In this document: piece by piece, positions 55,093 to 64,000 of the stretch
How the letters are laid out: each line of letters starts with the position of its first letter
Position numbering within the stretch: position 1 is the first letter of the stretch
Source: Pieris napi
Lineage: Eukaryota > Arthropoda > Insecta > Lepidoptera > Pieridae
Assembly: GCF_905475465.1 (NCBI RefSeq)
Contig: NC_062237.1
Location: 9,906,501-9,970,500, forward strand
Reading direction: 5' to 3'
DNA: 64,000 nucleotides
Notes under the pieces: model-generated
The model's database searches: none
What the model saw: only the letters and a program-made list of their open reading frames with translations
What the model was told of the DNA's origin: nothing
Position numbers and translations under genes: made by a program

Positions 55093-57442
55093 TAGCTTTG
55101 CCATTATAGTAACTTAAACTCACCGATGATATCATTAATTTCACATTTACGAAATCTGCAATCAATATCGATAAACGTGAATAAAAATTTGATATTCATT
55201 CCTCCATAATGGTGATACGTCTATAAATTACCGATAACAACACATTCCATTCGAGTCGGCTGTTTTTACGATTATTTAACTCGCGATTTTAAATGAAATA
55301 CAGTTTTTTTAAGATTTAACATTTTCTCAAATAATCTAATGTTTTTGCTAGCGCCATTGCTTCAATTATACATTATTTGGACTAAATGTCAAGGTATTTT
55401 ATTATTCAGTTTTAAAAGTGTATTTTATTTAAATATCGACGGTTATCACTTTTTGGGTTAACATCTGACGTAGTCACCGAAACGATGTGAGGAGCCAAGC
55501 TGTGTTATTTCATTCTGTTTTTTAGTTATTTTTAGAACGTTTAGATATAACTTTATTTGGTATAGTTAATTTTTGTCTGCTCTAAAACCTGTACCTTAAT
55601 TTGTTAGTTGAATTCATGACAATCATTGGATGTGTTCGCTAATCACATACTCATTTCTTGTACATATATTCGTCTCTACACGATCTCATTATGTTTGTTA
55701 GCAAGTGCCAACAACATTAATGATCAAGATTTTTCTCATATGGAATCCTCGCAAAACTTTACTATTGAATACATGAATGGCAAGCAGAAGGTAGAAACTA
55801 AAATATTACTGTCTCACTCAGTTTGTTCTTAAAGGAACGGGATGGTTGCGCTGTTATTTGTCATCGTGTTCAAAAGTTAGGCAATAGTAAAGGTTAGCGA
55901 ATCGAGGGTAGTTACCCTGCAAAGTCAGAGACGTGAACGATTTAAGTTCGGTTTGTATCGACGGTAAATTGAATAGAACTTATTTTAAGTTTTGTCAACT
56001 CAAAACTTTAACTATAAGTTAGAGTGTATATTTAATTTTTTTTATTTATTTACATGTTCAATAAATATTTTATTAAATGTCTCAAACAAAATTAATTTGT
56101 AGCACATAAATTGCGAGTAAGTGATTTTTTTATGCAATCTAAGTTTACTGTAGCGTTAATTTTAAGTTTTGGATATCATACGAGTTACGTAAACTGATGT
56201 GTGTGATATAATACTAATATTTTTTCTATCCCGCTTGAGGTAGCTAGATTCAAAGATAATTATTGATGCCTGTTTGAAAATTTTAGTTATTTATTGAAAT
56301 TGTGGAATTTGGTTGGCCGTATTTCTAGAATAGGGGTAGTGTAGGTCGTAATATTAGCTTTGCAATTAAATGTTGAGCATCGAATAGGAGTAAAATGATT
56401 ATTTAATGAATATTCATGTTTACTGGATATGCCTAGAGAGTGTTGCCGAACTGTCCATGACATTGTTTTTAAAAGACTCAGTCAATACATTCTAGGGTCG
56501 GCTTAAAATTGTTGTTACAGAGACAAGTTTATTTTAAGTAGCTCTTCTGTCTGAGTGGCAATATCTCATGTACAACTGGCTCATGCCCAAATTAATAGAT
56601 CCTGTAAAATCAGCTGTCATGGACAGGCCATAGTGGCATAGCATTGTACTTGCATGGTTATTTGCTTATTGTAGTCATAATGTTCAAGGAGATTATAAAT
56701 GAGGTAGTCTATGGAACTGTGTTGGGTGCATTGTTATAATAGATACTCATGTTGTGTATTTTGTTGTGTCTTAGATTTAAGCTGTAGGTGTTCGAGTTGT
56801 TATGCTAATGTTTATTCAAACTTTCCTAAGATAAATATGCCAGCATGGAGTATTTTGGAGTTTTAGAAAGTTTTGTACGTGAAAAATTGTATAAATTAGC
56901 ATAGCATTCTGTACGCCTAGTAGAACACTGCACGCTGTCTTTCTGCCGGTTCTAGTACTGATACTAATCACACAAAGCTTTCCAGTATTGCTATTTGTAC
57001 TTTATAAAGCGCTCAGTGTTTTCTGCCATTATAATCTCCTTGAGAGAAGATTAATTTGAAGCTTGCAAATAATGTATGTTTTAAATAAGAATTTGTATTA
57101 CAATTATTGAGAAATAGAACTTGCACTTATATCAACAATGCTTATCTAAAATATTTAAATTTAACCAAACCTCTTGATACTTAATGAATATTAGGCCACC
57201 TTATCCACAAGAGGTGTCTATGTAACCACTGTATTTATCTAAATTTATATAGTATCTTACCTACCAAAATTTCATAGAATTTGGTCTAATATTTTCTGTA
57301 AATAAATCAGATATGTCAATAAAAAACTGTTTTTAATTCATTAAACAATTATTTTTAAATAGCTCCAGAGTGATTTTTTGGGGTACATTTACTTTCAAGC
57401 CTCAAACCTAACGCAACAGTGTGTATATATATTATATATTTA
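55093..57442 (+). other. Probable Lis-1 3' UTR and flank
   Basis: No ORF of note and, unlike the rest of the window, no recognised transposon for 2.3 kb. AATAAA signals at 55180, 56060, 57301 and 57318 could give a short UTR (about 90 nt) or long ones (about 1 kb or 2.2 kb). Repeat exclusion over this length suggests that at least part is retained transcript. RNA data are needed to place the end. Confidence 0.45.
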
Positions 57443-57690
57443 TTAGGGTGGTCCTTATTTTTCGACTTTTGAATTATCCTTGGGGCACTTTCTCATTTGA
57501 TTATATAACTCTAAATATGAAATACGTATTTCTTTTTGTAAAGATTTAGCGTTGTAAGACAGTTTACATAACGTTTCAATCATTTTTAATTTAGGTGTCT
57601 ATATCACATTTTAAGTGCCAGTGAAACTCGCATAGACAATAGCTTATCCCTTCCGCAACAACTTCATCTGACTCCGAATGTATATCAAAA

Positions 57691-58535
57691 TTGACGAAGA
57701 TGCAACCATCTCGGAAACGAGCTCGAAAAGACATTATAAACAGTCAATTAGCTTTCAGTCTTGATGTCTCTAAATTAAGTGACAGACAAGTAACTATAGT
57801 CGTGACATCTACTTTGAAAATGCAGGCAATGATCCATCAGAATTTAATGTCAATAGATCTACTATTCGTCGGCAGCGTGTTAAAAATCGCAAAGCTGTTG
57901 CAGAGTCGCTCAAAGCTCGAGTTTAAACCTAATTCTTCATTACCTAACTATCCATTGGGACGGTAAACTTATAGAAGGTATTACTGGACACGAAACTATA
58001 GATTGGCTGCCAATTTTGGTATCAGTATAAGGAGCTGATCAACTACTTGCCGTTCCAAAATTGGAACGTGGAACAAGCGAAGCTTGTGCGTTAGCTATCT
58101 ACGAACCTATAAACTCATTGACTTTGAGCTATATACATCAACCTCGAGATAACTACAGAGAACTTGAATCTTACTATCATTTTCTTAGGTGTTCCTGAAC
58201 AAAAGCGATTCATTTCGGAGACCTGCTGAACTTCATCGAGCTCGGTGGATGACAAAAGCCTTGTACTGTTTAAGCATCAGTTTAAGCTAACGAAGAAGGA
58301 CGAAAAGGCTATGAGAGAAATATGTATTTTCACGGTGATGATTTATGTCAAATCTTGGTTTTAAGCCTCTACAGCACCAAGAAACTACTTACAATTATTA
58401 AAAGACCTTGCAGCTTTTGAAAGCTTCAACAAAAATTACGCTGATTATATACCTGCCAAAAATATCGTTCATTCATTGCGAGTAGTGAACGACATAGCTG
58501 AGCGCGGTGTTGCTTGCTACAAATACAGATTTTGA
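57691..58535 (+). pseudogene. Decayed transposase of the composite element
   Basis: Several frames with stops and shifts together resemble a transposase known from insects and cnidarians. A first open segment from 57691 carries KRARKDI and SDRQVTIVVTST. A later frame reads HWDGKLIEGITGHETIDWLP, then DQLLAVPKLERGTSEA. The continuous frame ends at 57966 and further stops follow, so it cannot encode a working protein. It is cut off near 58530 by a foldback element. Family name uncertain. Confidence 0.6.
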
Positions 58536-58865
58536 GTTTTTGACGTGACAACGTCTTATAATTCGATGGAGCCGGCTGCACGCACGAAAAAACATGACGC
58601 ATGCGGCGTTACCTCGCGGCGAGGCGTTACCTCTGAGGCGTTCCATTTAAGGCTTGAAGTGCAAGCGATAGCGCGGAACGAGCGACAAAGAGGCACAAAA
58701 GAATGACATACTTGAATTTATGCGTACAAATAAATGTAACTTGATCAATTCAATTGTGATTTCCATTTACCTCCTTCTCAATCAAACAAAAAAAATTAAA
58801 ATTTTCCTTTGAAAAAAAATGCAACGATTCCATCAGTATTTTCTTATGACGTTTTCACGTTCTAT
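58530..58865. mobile_element. Foldback/MITE-like insertion in the transposase remnant
   Basis: Ends are imperfectly inverted (ACGTGACAACGTCTTATAA against ACGTGAAAACGTCATAAGA). The GC-rich core (GGAGCCGGCTGCACGCACG, then several GGCGTTACCTC-like repeats) differs from its surroundings. Boundaries approximate. I recall this core as a common lepidopteran repeat, but superfamily is unknown. Confidence 0.5.
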
Positions 58866-58941
58866 CTTCAGTAAACCGACTTTACAGACAACCGATTTTT
58901 TATTTTTTTTCCTTTATGGCTCTGGCACGGTTTGTGCATTA

Positions 58942-59404
58942 AGCGGCGTTCCCACGAAGCGTTAATCACGACAGTCAACCACGCTTTCGTGAAATACACC
59001 TATGTGTGAACGCATAGGCGTTAAACTTGCTTTCGTGAGGAACGGCGCACGACTCAAGCGTGGATAGATCAAACGTGTTTGATTTTCAGTCGTGATATAC
59101 CGTTCGTGAAGCCAACATGTCGTCACAACAACGTGGAATTAAGTTTAACGACAGTGAAACTACGCGTTTTTTGGAGTTATATACTATGGAAAAGGTGTTA
59201 TATGATCCAAGTTTGGAGGAATACCGTGATAGAGATTTATATATCGATGTTTCGATAATGACTAAGTCGAAACACGAAGCGTGAACGGCACGAAATCCCC
59301 CAACCATGTGAACGTTTCATCAATTCACACTTTCGTGAGTGTCACGAACGACAGTTGACTAGCGTAGTTGACTGTCGTAATTAACGCTCCGTGGGAACGC
59401 CCCA
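58942..59404. mobile_element. Harbinger-like non-autonomous transposon with TTA target duplication
   Basis: The 463-bp element is flanked by TTA on both sides (58939-58941 and 59405-59407). The uninterrupted SINE has a single copy, so the duplication is real. Terminal inverted repeats of about 38 bp share GGCGTTCCCACG and AGCGTTAAT and ACGACAGTCAAC with a few mismatches. TTA duplication and this repeat style point to PIF/Harbinger. It retains a short MADF-like ORF. Confidence 0.8.
59117..59284 (+). CDS. MADF-like DNA-binding ORF fragment in the Harbinger-like element
   Basis: ATG to TGA gives 55 residues: MSSQQRGIKFND, then FLELYTMEKVLYDPSLEEY and RDRDLY. This resembles the first half of a MADF/Myb-SANT domain (aromatic, LYDP and YRDR landmarks), as carried by the accessory protein of PIF/Harbinger transposons. 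It stops before the domain's C-terminal helix, so it is probably the relic of a deleted autonomous copy. Confidence 0.55.
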   Translation: MSSQQRGIKFNDSETTRFLELYTMEKVLYDPSLEEYRDRDLYIDVSIMTKSKHEA

Positions 59405-59444
59405 TTAGCCAGCGTCAAGTAGGTATAAGATTTTTATAAGTCGC

Positions 59445-59885
59445 TGTTTTAATTATTTACAGTTTATGAATAATAAAAAACGAAGGAAACTAATCGCGAC
59501 ATAACATAGATGATTGAAAACGCATTAAATTTACAACAAAATCAGAATAGTTACATAAGGGGAAAAATAAATCAAAATTATAGTTTAATGTTATTATTTA
59601 CAATAAATATACTTATAATACTATATACAAGGGGATTTAAATCTCGAAGAAGTAAAGAAATATTGGTAGGAAGGGGAACAGAGAGAGAAACTAAAGAAGT
59701 ATAGTATATAAGGAAGAATGGTCATATTTAGGACAAGAAAAGAAAACATGATTCAGGTCAGAATAGCTCTCGCCACACTCACAGGCGGTACTAGTTACGA
59801 TACCAAGTTTGTGCAAATGAACTGGAAGGCTATTATGTCCCAGACGCATACGGATTATAGTAGAAGTGGTGGTTTTAACAAGCGA
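59445..59885 (-). mobile_element. C-terminal fragment of a Jockey-like LINE, antisense
   Basis: On the minus strand, from about 59885 leftwards, the translation reads IIRMRLGHNSLPVHLHKL, then ACECGE and DLNHVFFSCPKY. This is the cysteine-histidine C-terminal region typical of Jockey/R1-type non-LTR retrotransposons. A shifted frame continues with LPTNISLLLRDLNPLVYS. The fragment is truncated at both ends, and its right end meets the plus-strand LINE. Confidence 0.65.
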
Positions 59886-62447
59886 CAATTTGGCAAACCA
59901 TGTATAGAATTGGAGCAGTTCATTATATTAAGCGTGTACAGGCCTCCTTCAGGATTGTATGATTGTTTTGAAAAGGTTATGGATGAAGTATTGCACAAAA
60001 TCTGTAATTCTTACAAGTCTATCATCACTTGTGGTGATTTTAATGTTAATTTGTTAGAAAATTCTGGGTCAAGCACAAAAATTATAAGTTTGTTTCAGTC
60101 ATACAACCTTGCCAACCAATTTTTGGAGCCCACTAGAATAACTCCAACTAGTGCCACATGCCTAGATAACATTTATACAAATATTATACCAACCCACAAA
60201 GAAATTATTAATTTAATAGACTCAGATCATTGCGGACAATTGATTACTATTCCAAATCTAAACAAAAAAAATACTAAAAAAGATATCACTGTTAATCCAA
60301 AAACAGCTGATCGTTTGGAATCATTTAAAACTAAACTGTTAAGTAAATTACCACTTTTGTCAACTAATGATGACCCTAATGAACAATATAATGATTTTTT
60401 TAATATGTATTGCACACAATTTGATAACACTTTCATTCCAAAGGCATTCTCGGTTAATAATAACACCTGCTTCAGTGACTGGGCCACCTTTGGTATACAT
60501 AAAAGTAGAAAACGACTTTATGAGTTGTATGATGAACGGACGTGTATTAACACTGCTGAATTTAATTTATATGTTAAGAATTATTCTAAATTATTTAAAA
60601 AAGTTTGTTGTATGGCCAAGTCACGTTACTTGAGTACAAAAATTAAGAATAGTAGTAATGTAATTAAAATGACATGGAATATCATTAATAGCGAAACAGG
60701 AAGGTCGAGCAACCGAAGTAGTGACTACAGCCTTGCTATTGATGACGATATAATTAAATCAGATTCCCAAGTCGCCGCGGCCTTTGAAAAGTTCTTCGCA
60801 GAGATTCCCGCGTCAACTACTAAATCTCTAAGGTCATCACCCACTGCTGCAGAGTCTTTACTTAAAGAAAACGTTCCAGTTTGTGAGTCTGAGTTTAATT
60901 TCCAATATGTTACTTGTAGAGACATAATTAAAACCGTTCACACGTTAAATATTAAAAAGACTGCTGATCTGTGGGGTAATTCTGTGGACGTTGCTAAATC
61001 AATTATAAACATTGTAGCACCTACTCTAGCTGTTATTTTTAACAACTGTATTGACCGTGGTGAGTTTCCTGATCTTATGAAATATAGTAGAATAATACCG
61101 TTATTTAAATCGGGTAGTGCATCTGACCCTACTAATTATAGACCTATTTCAGTGCTACCTACCTTTAGTAAAATTTTTGAAAGGGTTATTTTAGATCAAC
61201 TGCAAAGATTTTTTAATAAACATAAATTATTACATAACAAACAGTTTGGTTTTACAAGGGGTCGTTCGACCACTGATGCCGGTGTTGAACTTTTAGGCCA
61301 TGTTTGTAATGCATGGGAGGATAAATGCGATGTTTTGGGCATCTTTTGTGATTTGTCCAAGGCATTCGACTGCGTTCTTCATGAAACATTAATCAGGAAA
61401 CTGCATCACTACGGAATCCGGAACGCCTCTCTGGATCTCCTCACTTCTTACTTAAGTGATAGGATTCAAAGAGTTGATGTTAACGGGAAAAGATCACCCG
61501 GATCCATAGTAACAATGGGTGTCCCCCAGGGCTCTATTCTGGGCCCGTTTTTGTTTCTTATTTATATTAATGACTTGCCTTACCTCATAAAGGATAATCT
61601 TGATATAGTGTTGTTTGCAGATGACACTTCACTTTTATTTAAACTCAAACGTCAGCAGCTGGTTACTGACAATATAAATAGCGCCCTCGCAAAAGTAGTT
61701 AACTGGTTTAATGTTAATAACCTACTTCTTAACGAGAAAAAAACTAAGTGTATTAAGTTTACTATACCTCATGTTAGACAAGTAAAAACTAGTGTTCTCA
61801 TAAAGGGCGAAGAGTTGATTCCTGAAGATACCACAGTGTTCTTGGGCATAACTTTGGATGCCAAACTTCAATGGGGCCCCCATATAGATAAATTGTCGAA
61901 AAAGCTTAGCGCTGCAGCATACGCCGTTAGGAAAATTCGTGATTTAACTTGTTTAGAGACAGCCCGTTTAGTTTACTTTAGTTATTTTCATAGTGTGATG
62001 TCGTACGGTATTCTGTTGTGGGGAAATGCCGCCGATATTCAGACAATTTTTGTTTTACAAAAAAGGGCTATTCGTTCAATTTACAAATTAAGTCCCAGAC
62101 ACTCCCTCAGAGATACATTTAAAGAAATTAATATAATGACTGTGCCTTCTCAGTATATCTATGAAAATCTTTTGTATGCTCATAAAAATATCAATTTGTT
62201 TAAAAAATTCAGTGACGTCCATAACGTGAATTCTAGAAACAAACACAAATTTGTTGTCCCTACAACCAGGCTTAAAAAAATAAGTGGTTCGTTTAGATGC
62301 CAATGTATACGTATTTATAATAAACTACCTAGCCACATTCAAGAACTAAGCCTTAATAAATTCAAAAATAGTATAAAGCGGAAACTTTGTCAGAAAGCCT
62401 TTTATACTGTCAAAGACTATATTGAGGACAAAAAGGCTTGGGATTGA
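59718..62447 (+). CDS. CR1/Daphne-type LINE ORF2 with chimeric N terminus
   Basis: Open frame of 909 codons without a break. From about residue 60 it is a partial AP endonuclease: IILSVYRPPSG, ITCGDFNVN (106-111 core) and DSDH (168-171). The upstream half of the nuclease is missing. A reverse transcriptase follows at about 440-715 with FCDLSKAFD (543-551), GVPQGSILGP (601-610) and the catalytic FADD (633-636). The C terminus, ending KKAWD, is typical of CR1/Daphne-like elements. The first 55 or so codons are the antisense of another LINE, so ATG 59718 is not native. The element is 5' truncated and probably retrotransposition-defective, yet the absence of stops indicates a recent insertion. 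Confidence 0.9.
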   Translation: MVIFRTRKENMIQVRIALATLTGGTSYDTKFVQMNWKAIMSQTHTDYSRSGGFNKRQFGKPCIELEQFIILSVYRPPSGLYDCFEKVMDEVLHKICNSYKSIITCGDFNVNLLENSGSSTKIISLFQSYNLANQFLEPTRITPTSATCLDNIYTNIIPTHKEIINLIDSDHCGQLITIPNLNKKNTKKDITVNPKTADRLESFKTKLLSKLPLLSTNDDPNEQYNDFFNMYCTQFDNTFIPKAFSVNNNTCFSDWATFGIHKSRKRLYELYDERTCINTAEFNLYVKNYSKLFKKVCCMAKSRYLSTKIKNSSNVIKMTWNIINSETGRSSNRSSDYSLAIDDDIIKSDSQVAAAFEKFFAEIPASTTKSLRSSPTAAESLLKENVPVCESEFNFQYVTCRDIIKTVHTLNIKKTADLWGNSVDVAKSIINIVAPTLAVIFNNCIDRGEFPDLMKYSRIIPLFKSGSASDPTNYRPISVLPTFSKIFERVILDQLQRFFNKHKLLHNKQFGFTRGRSTTDAGVELLGHVCNAWEDKCDVLGIFCDLSKAFDCVLHETLIRKLHHYGIRNASLDLLTSYLSDRIQRVDVNGKRSPGSIVTMGVPQGSILGPFLFLIYINDLPYLIKDNLDIVLFADDTSLLFKLKRQQLVTDNINSALAKVVNWFNVNNLLLNEKKTKCIKFTIPHVRQVKTSVLIKGEELIPEDTTVFLGITLDAKLQWGPHIDKLSKKLSAAAYAVRKIRDLTCLETARLVYFSYFHSVMSYGILLWGNAADIQTIFVLQKRAIRSIYKLSPRHSLRDTFKEINIMTVPSQYIYENLLYAHKNINLFKKFSDVHNVNSRNKHKFVVPTTRLKKISGSFRCQCIRIYNKLPSHIQELSLNKFKNSIKRKLCQKAFYTVKDYIEDKKAWD

Positions 62448-62945
62448 GCTGCTCCAATAAATTTGCACAATTAATGTTGATTTAAATACCTTTTTACATA
62501 CTCTATGTACAATTAAATGAATATTTACTTTGTAAAGTATTATTTATAAAATTTTGTATTATTGTGAATGTAAAGACTACGTGGATCATTGTTTTTTATT
62601 TATTGAATCCTTTTCTCAGTTTTAGTCATAGTCTGACAGTTTGAGTAATTTTTGCGGCCTACCCAAATGTCTTGTCTTTGGACTTGACAGGTCCACTCAA
62701 TCTGTGTGGTTCTTTCCTCAAAAGACCATTTCAGACAACAATCTACATGGTCTTCACATAATCTTGTTAGTTATGTCTGGACTTTAAAAGAGACTGTGAC
62801 CTCTGAGTTTGTTTCGGCGTTTCTTCTCAGAGTAGTCAGATAGGAAACGTCGATCTCATCTAGTTTAAAAAAAAAAAAAATGTTTGACGTGTAAAAGTGT
62901 TTGTAAAAACCTACTTACAGAAATAAATCATTTATCATTTATCAT
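59880..62945 (+). mobile_element. 5'-truncated CR1/Daphne-type LINE insertion
   Basis: Runs from the endonuclease truncation point through the stop at 62447 and a 500-bp 3' region. The 3' region has an A-run (62866-62880) and ends in a short ATCATTT-type tandem tail near 62945, the 3' signature of CR1-group elements. No target duplication identified. Confidence 0.8.
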
Positions 62946-63170
62946 GACTTCCTGGGAACGGAAGACTGTATAGCATACAAGAAACGACCCTTAATCCGGC
63001 CTTTCCGATTTTTTATTTAGGTAAAATTCAAACCTTGGTAGTGACATCTAAATGTCATTAAACATTTAAAAAAAATACTAAAACACTTTCTTATGGAATA
63101 TAACCAAATTACGTGGTGCCCCGCGAAATAAAGAAAAAAACTTTTTTCTAAGGAATAAGGACCACCCTAA

Positions 63171-63881
63171 TATATATATCGTTTTCCCCTAAATTTGAGA
63201 GGAAACCACTTAAGTTGGCATCACTGACAAAAATCACTTTGTACAGGCATGGCCCACTAACGTGAAAGGAATTTGTATGGGAATTAGCTCAAGCTAGTTT
63301 TTTGTCTTAAGCCTCTGGTCCAATAACTTCAAAAACGTTCAAATAGAAAATTAGTTTATTGTCATCGGGAAACAATACTGCTATACTTATAGACTGTATG
63401 ACACATTATATTTCGGCTCTTTGGCTAAGATCAAAGTATAGACTGTATGACAATGACATATAGTACTTTTTCTCTTTTATAAAATGGCGTCTCAATGACA
63501 AATGGATATCACTAATGTCTCGAGGAACTGACATTTTCACACAAAATTTTCGACTTTCTACTGTTAAGGGATCTTGACTAAACCCCCTAGGGCGAGCAAT
63601 TGATAATCTTAAAGTTTTCTTTAGTAATTTTTTGTCCCATTCGTCATAAACTGACAACTGGCAGTTGACATCTTAGCTAGCCTATTTGAAACTTCACAAG
63701 TTTACAGTTCATGCAAGCTGAAGAATTCTCAATTCACTGTTCAGTTTAACACGAGAAACTCGAAGTTGGATTTAGTTGCAAGTGTTTTAACTACTTTTGA
63801 AACTCAACAAATAATGCATTTTAGTCGCTTTTGAATTCTTAGTTTTATTTTAGTTTCAATTATACTTAGTGCATAGTCAAC
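63171..63881. other. Flank between composite transposon and next gene
   Basis: AT-rich sequence holding the probable promoter and leader of the gene at 63882. A minus-strand open frame at 63657-63406 has no ATG start and no recognised homology. No repeat identified. Confidence 0.4.
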
Positions 63882-63953
63882 ATGAATAATATGGATATAT
63901 CAGAATGTGTTAAGGAATGGGAAGATTTGATTGTCGACTACAAACGATTAGAG
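63882..63953 (+). CDS. First coding exon of an unidentified gene
   Basis: ATG in context TCAACATGA opens 24 codons (MNNMDISECVKEWEDL and IVDYKRLE) before a GTAGTG donor. The charged helical composition suggests the start of a coiled-coil or helical-bundle protein. The sequence is too short to recognise, and the gene continues beyond the window. Confidence 0.55.
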
Positions 63954-64000
63954 GTAGTGCTTTTTGATTAAATAACTTGTTTGCTTTAATTTATTTAATT

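Larger units (their letters stand above)
58908..59435 (-). mobile_element. SINE-B fragment split by a Harbinger-like insertion
   Basis: 58908-58941 (TTTATGGCTCTGGCACGG, then TTTGTGCATTA) and 59405-59435 (TTAGCCAGCGTCAAGTA) become contiguous when the insertion and one TTA are removed. They then match the tail half of the complete SINE-B at 5573-5825. The tRNA-like head is missing. Confidence 0.75.
57443..63170. mobile_element. Composite terminal-inverted-repeat DNA transposon with nested insertions
   Basis: The ends read TTAGGGTGGTCCTTATT (57443-57459) and its exact reverse complement (63154-63170). Weaker inverted similarity continues about 65 bp inward (GGGGCAC, then TTATAT blocks). TA flanks both ends, but the site is so AT-rich that this is weak evidence for a TA duplication. 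Inside are a decayed transposase, a foldback element, a SINE broken by a Harbinger-like element, an antisense LINE fragment and a CR1/Daphne-type LINE. Superfamily not assigned with confidence. Confidence 0.75.

Noticed and set aside
56683..57045. Inverted similarity TCAAGGAGATTATAA against CATTATAATCTCCTTGA
   Set aside because: About 15 bp with an indel, in AT-rich sequence; too weak to call an element.
63406..63657. Minus-strand 83-codon open frame upstream of the last gene
   Set aside because: No ATG in frame, an in-frame stop shortly upstream, no convincing splice acceptor and no recognised homology.
1..64000. CRISPR arrays, bacterial operons, viral genes
   Set aside because: No spaced direct repeats, no ribosome-binding-site-led gene runs, and no viral protein similarity seen; the sequence is a eukaryotic chromosome segment.

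Overview
The window is lepidopteran (moth or butterfly) nuclear DNA. It is AT-rich and has short GT-AG-bounded exons. It carries repeat families I associate with Lepidoptera: several small non-autonomous Helitrons ending in CTAGT, tRNA-derived SINEs, 5'-truncated LINE tails, TA-flanked MITEs and a CR1/Daphne-type LINE. No bacterial, viral or CRISPR structures are seen. Exon boundaries below were set by hand from splice signals, reading phase and protein homology recalled from the families. No search was run.

Two conserved genes sit head to head. On the minus strand is the orthologue of SLMAP (sarcolemmal membrane-associated protein): 13 coding exons from 25319 down to 3194, about 787 residues, with an FHA domain, coiled coils and a C-terminal tail anchor. 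On the plus strand is Lis-1 (PAFAH1B1, the dynein regulator): 9 coding exons from 27698 to 55092, exactly 411 residues, with LisH, coiled coil and seven WD40 repeats. About 2.4 kb separates the two start codons and should hold both promoters. Both leaders carry a short upstream ORF. SLMAP acts in STRIPAK/Hippo signalling and at centrosomes and membranes, and LIS1 acts with dynein at the centrosome and nucleus, so the pairing is functionally suggestive but not proof of co-regulation. A third gene begins at the right edge (63882), but only its first 24 codons are visible and I do not recognise it.

Layout: 1-3190, repeats and the SLMAP 3' flank. 3194-25319, SLMAP with introns full of SINEs, Helitrons, LINE tails and foldback elements. 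25320-27598, divergent promoter region. 27698-55092, Lis-1, with a 15.5 kb first intron and a 5.5 kb second intron; the small 3' introns are largely transposon, and several insertions abut donor sites. 55093-57442, probable long Lis-1 3' UTR, nearly free of repeats. 57443-63170, a nested composite: a decayed terminal-inverted-repeat DNA transposon containing a foldback element, a SINE split by a Harbinger-like element that still carries a MADF-like ORF, an antisense LINE fragment, and a CR1/Daphne-type LINE with one open frame of more than 800 codons. 63171-64000, 5' flank and first exon of the next gene.
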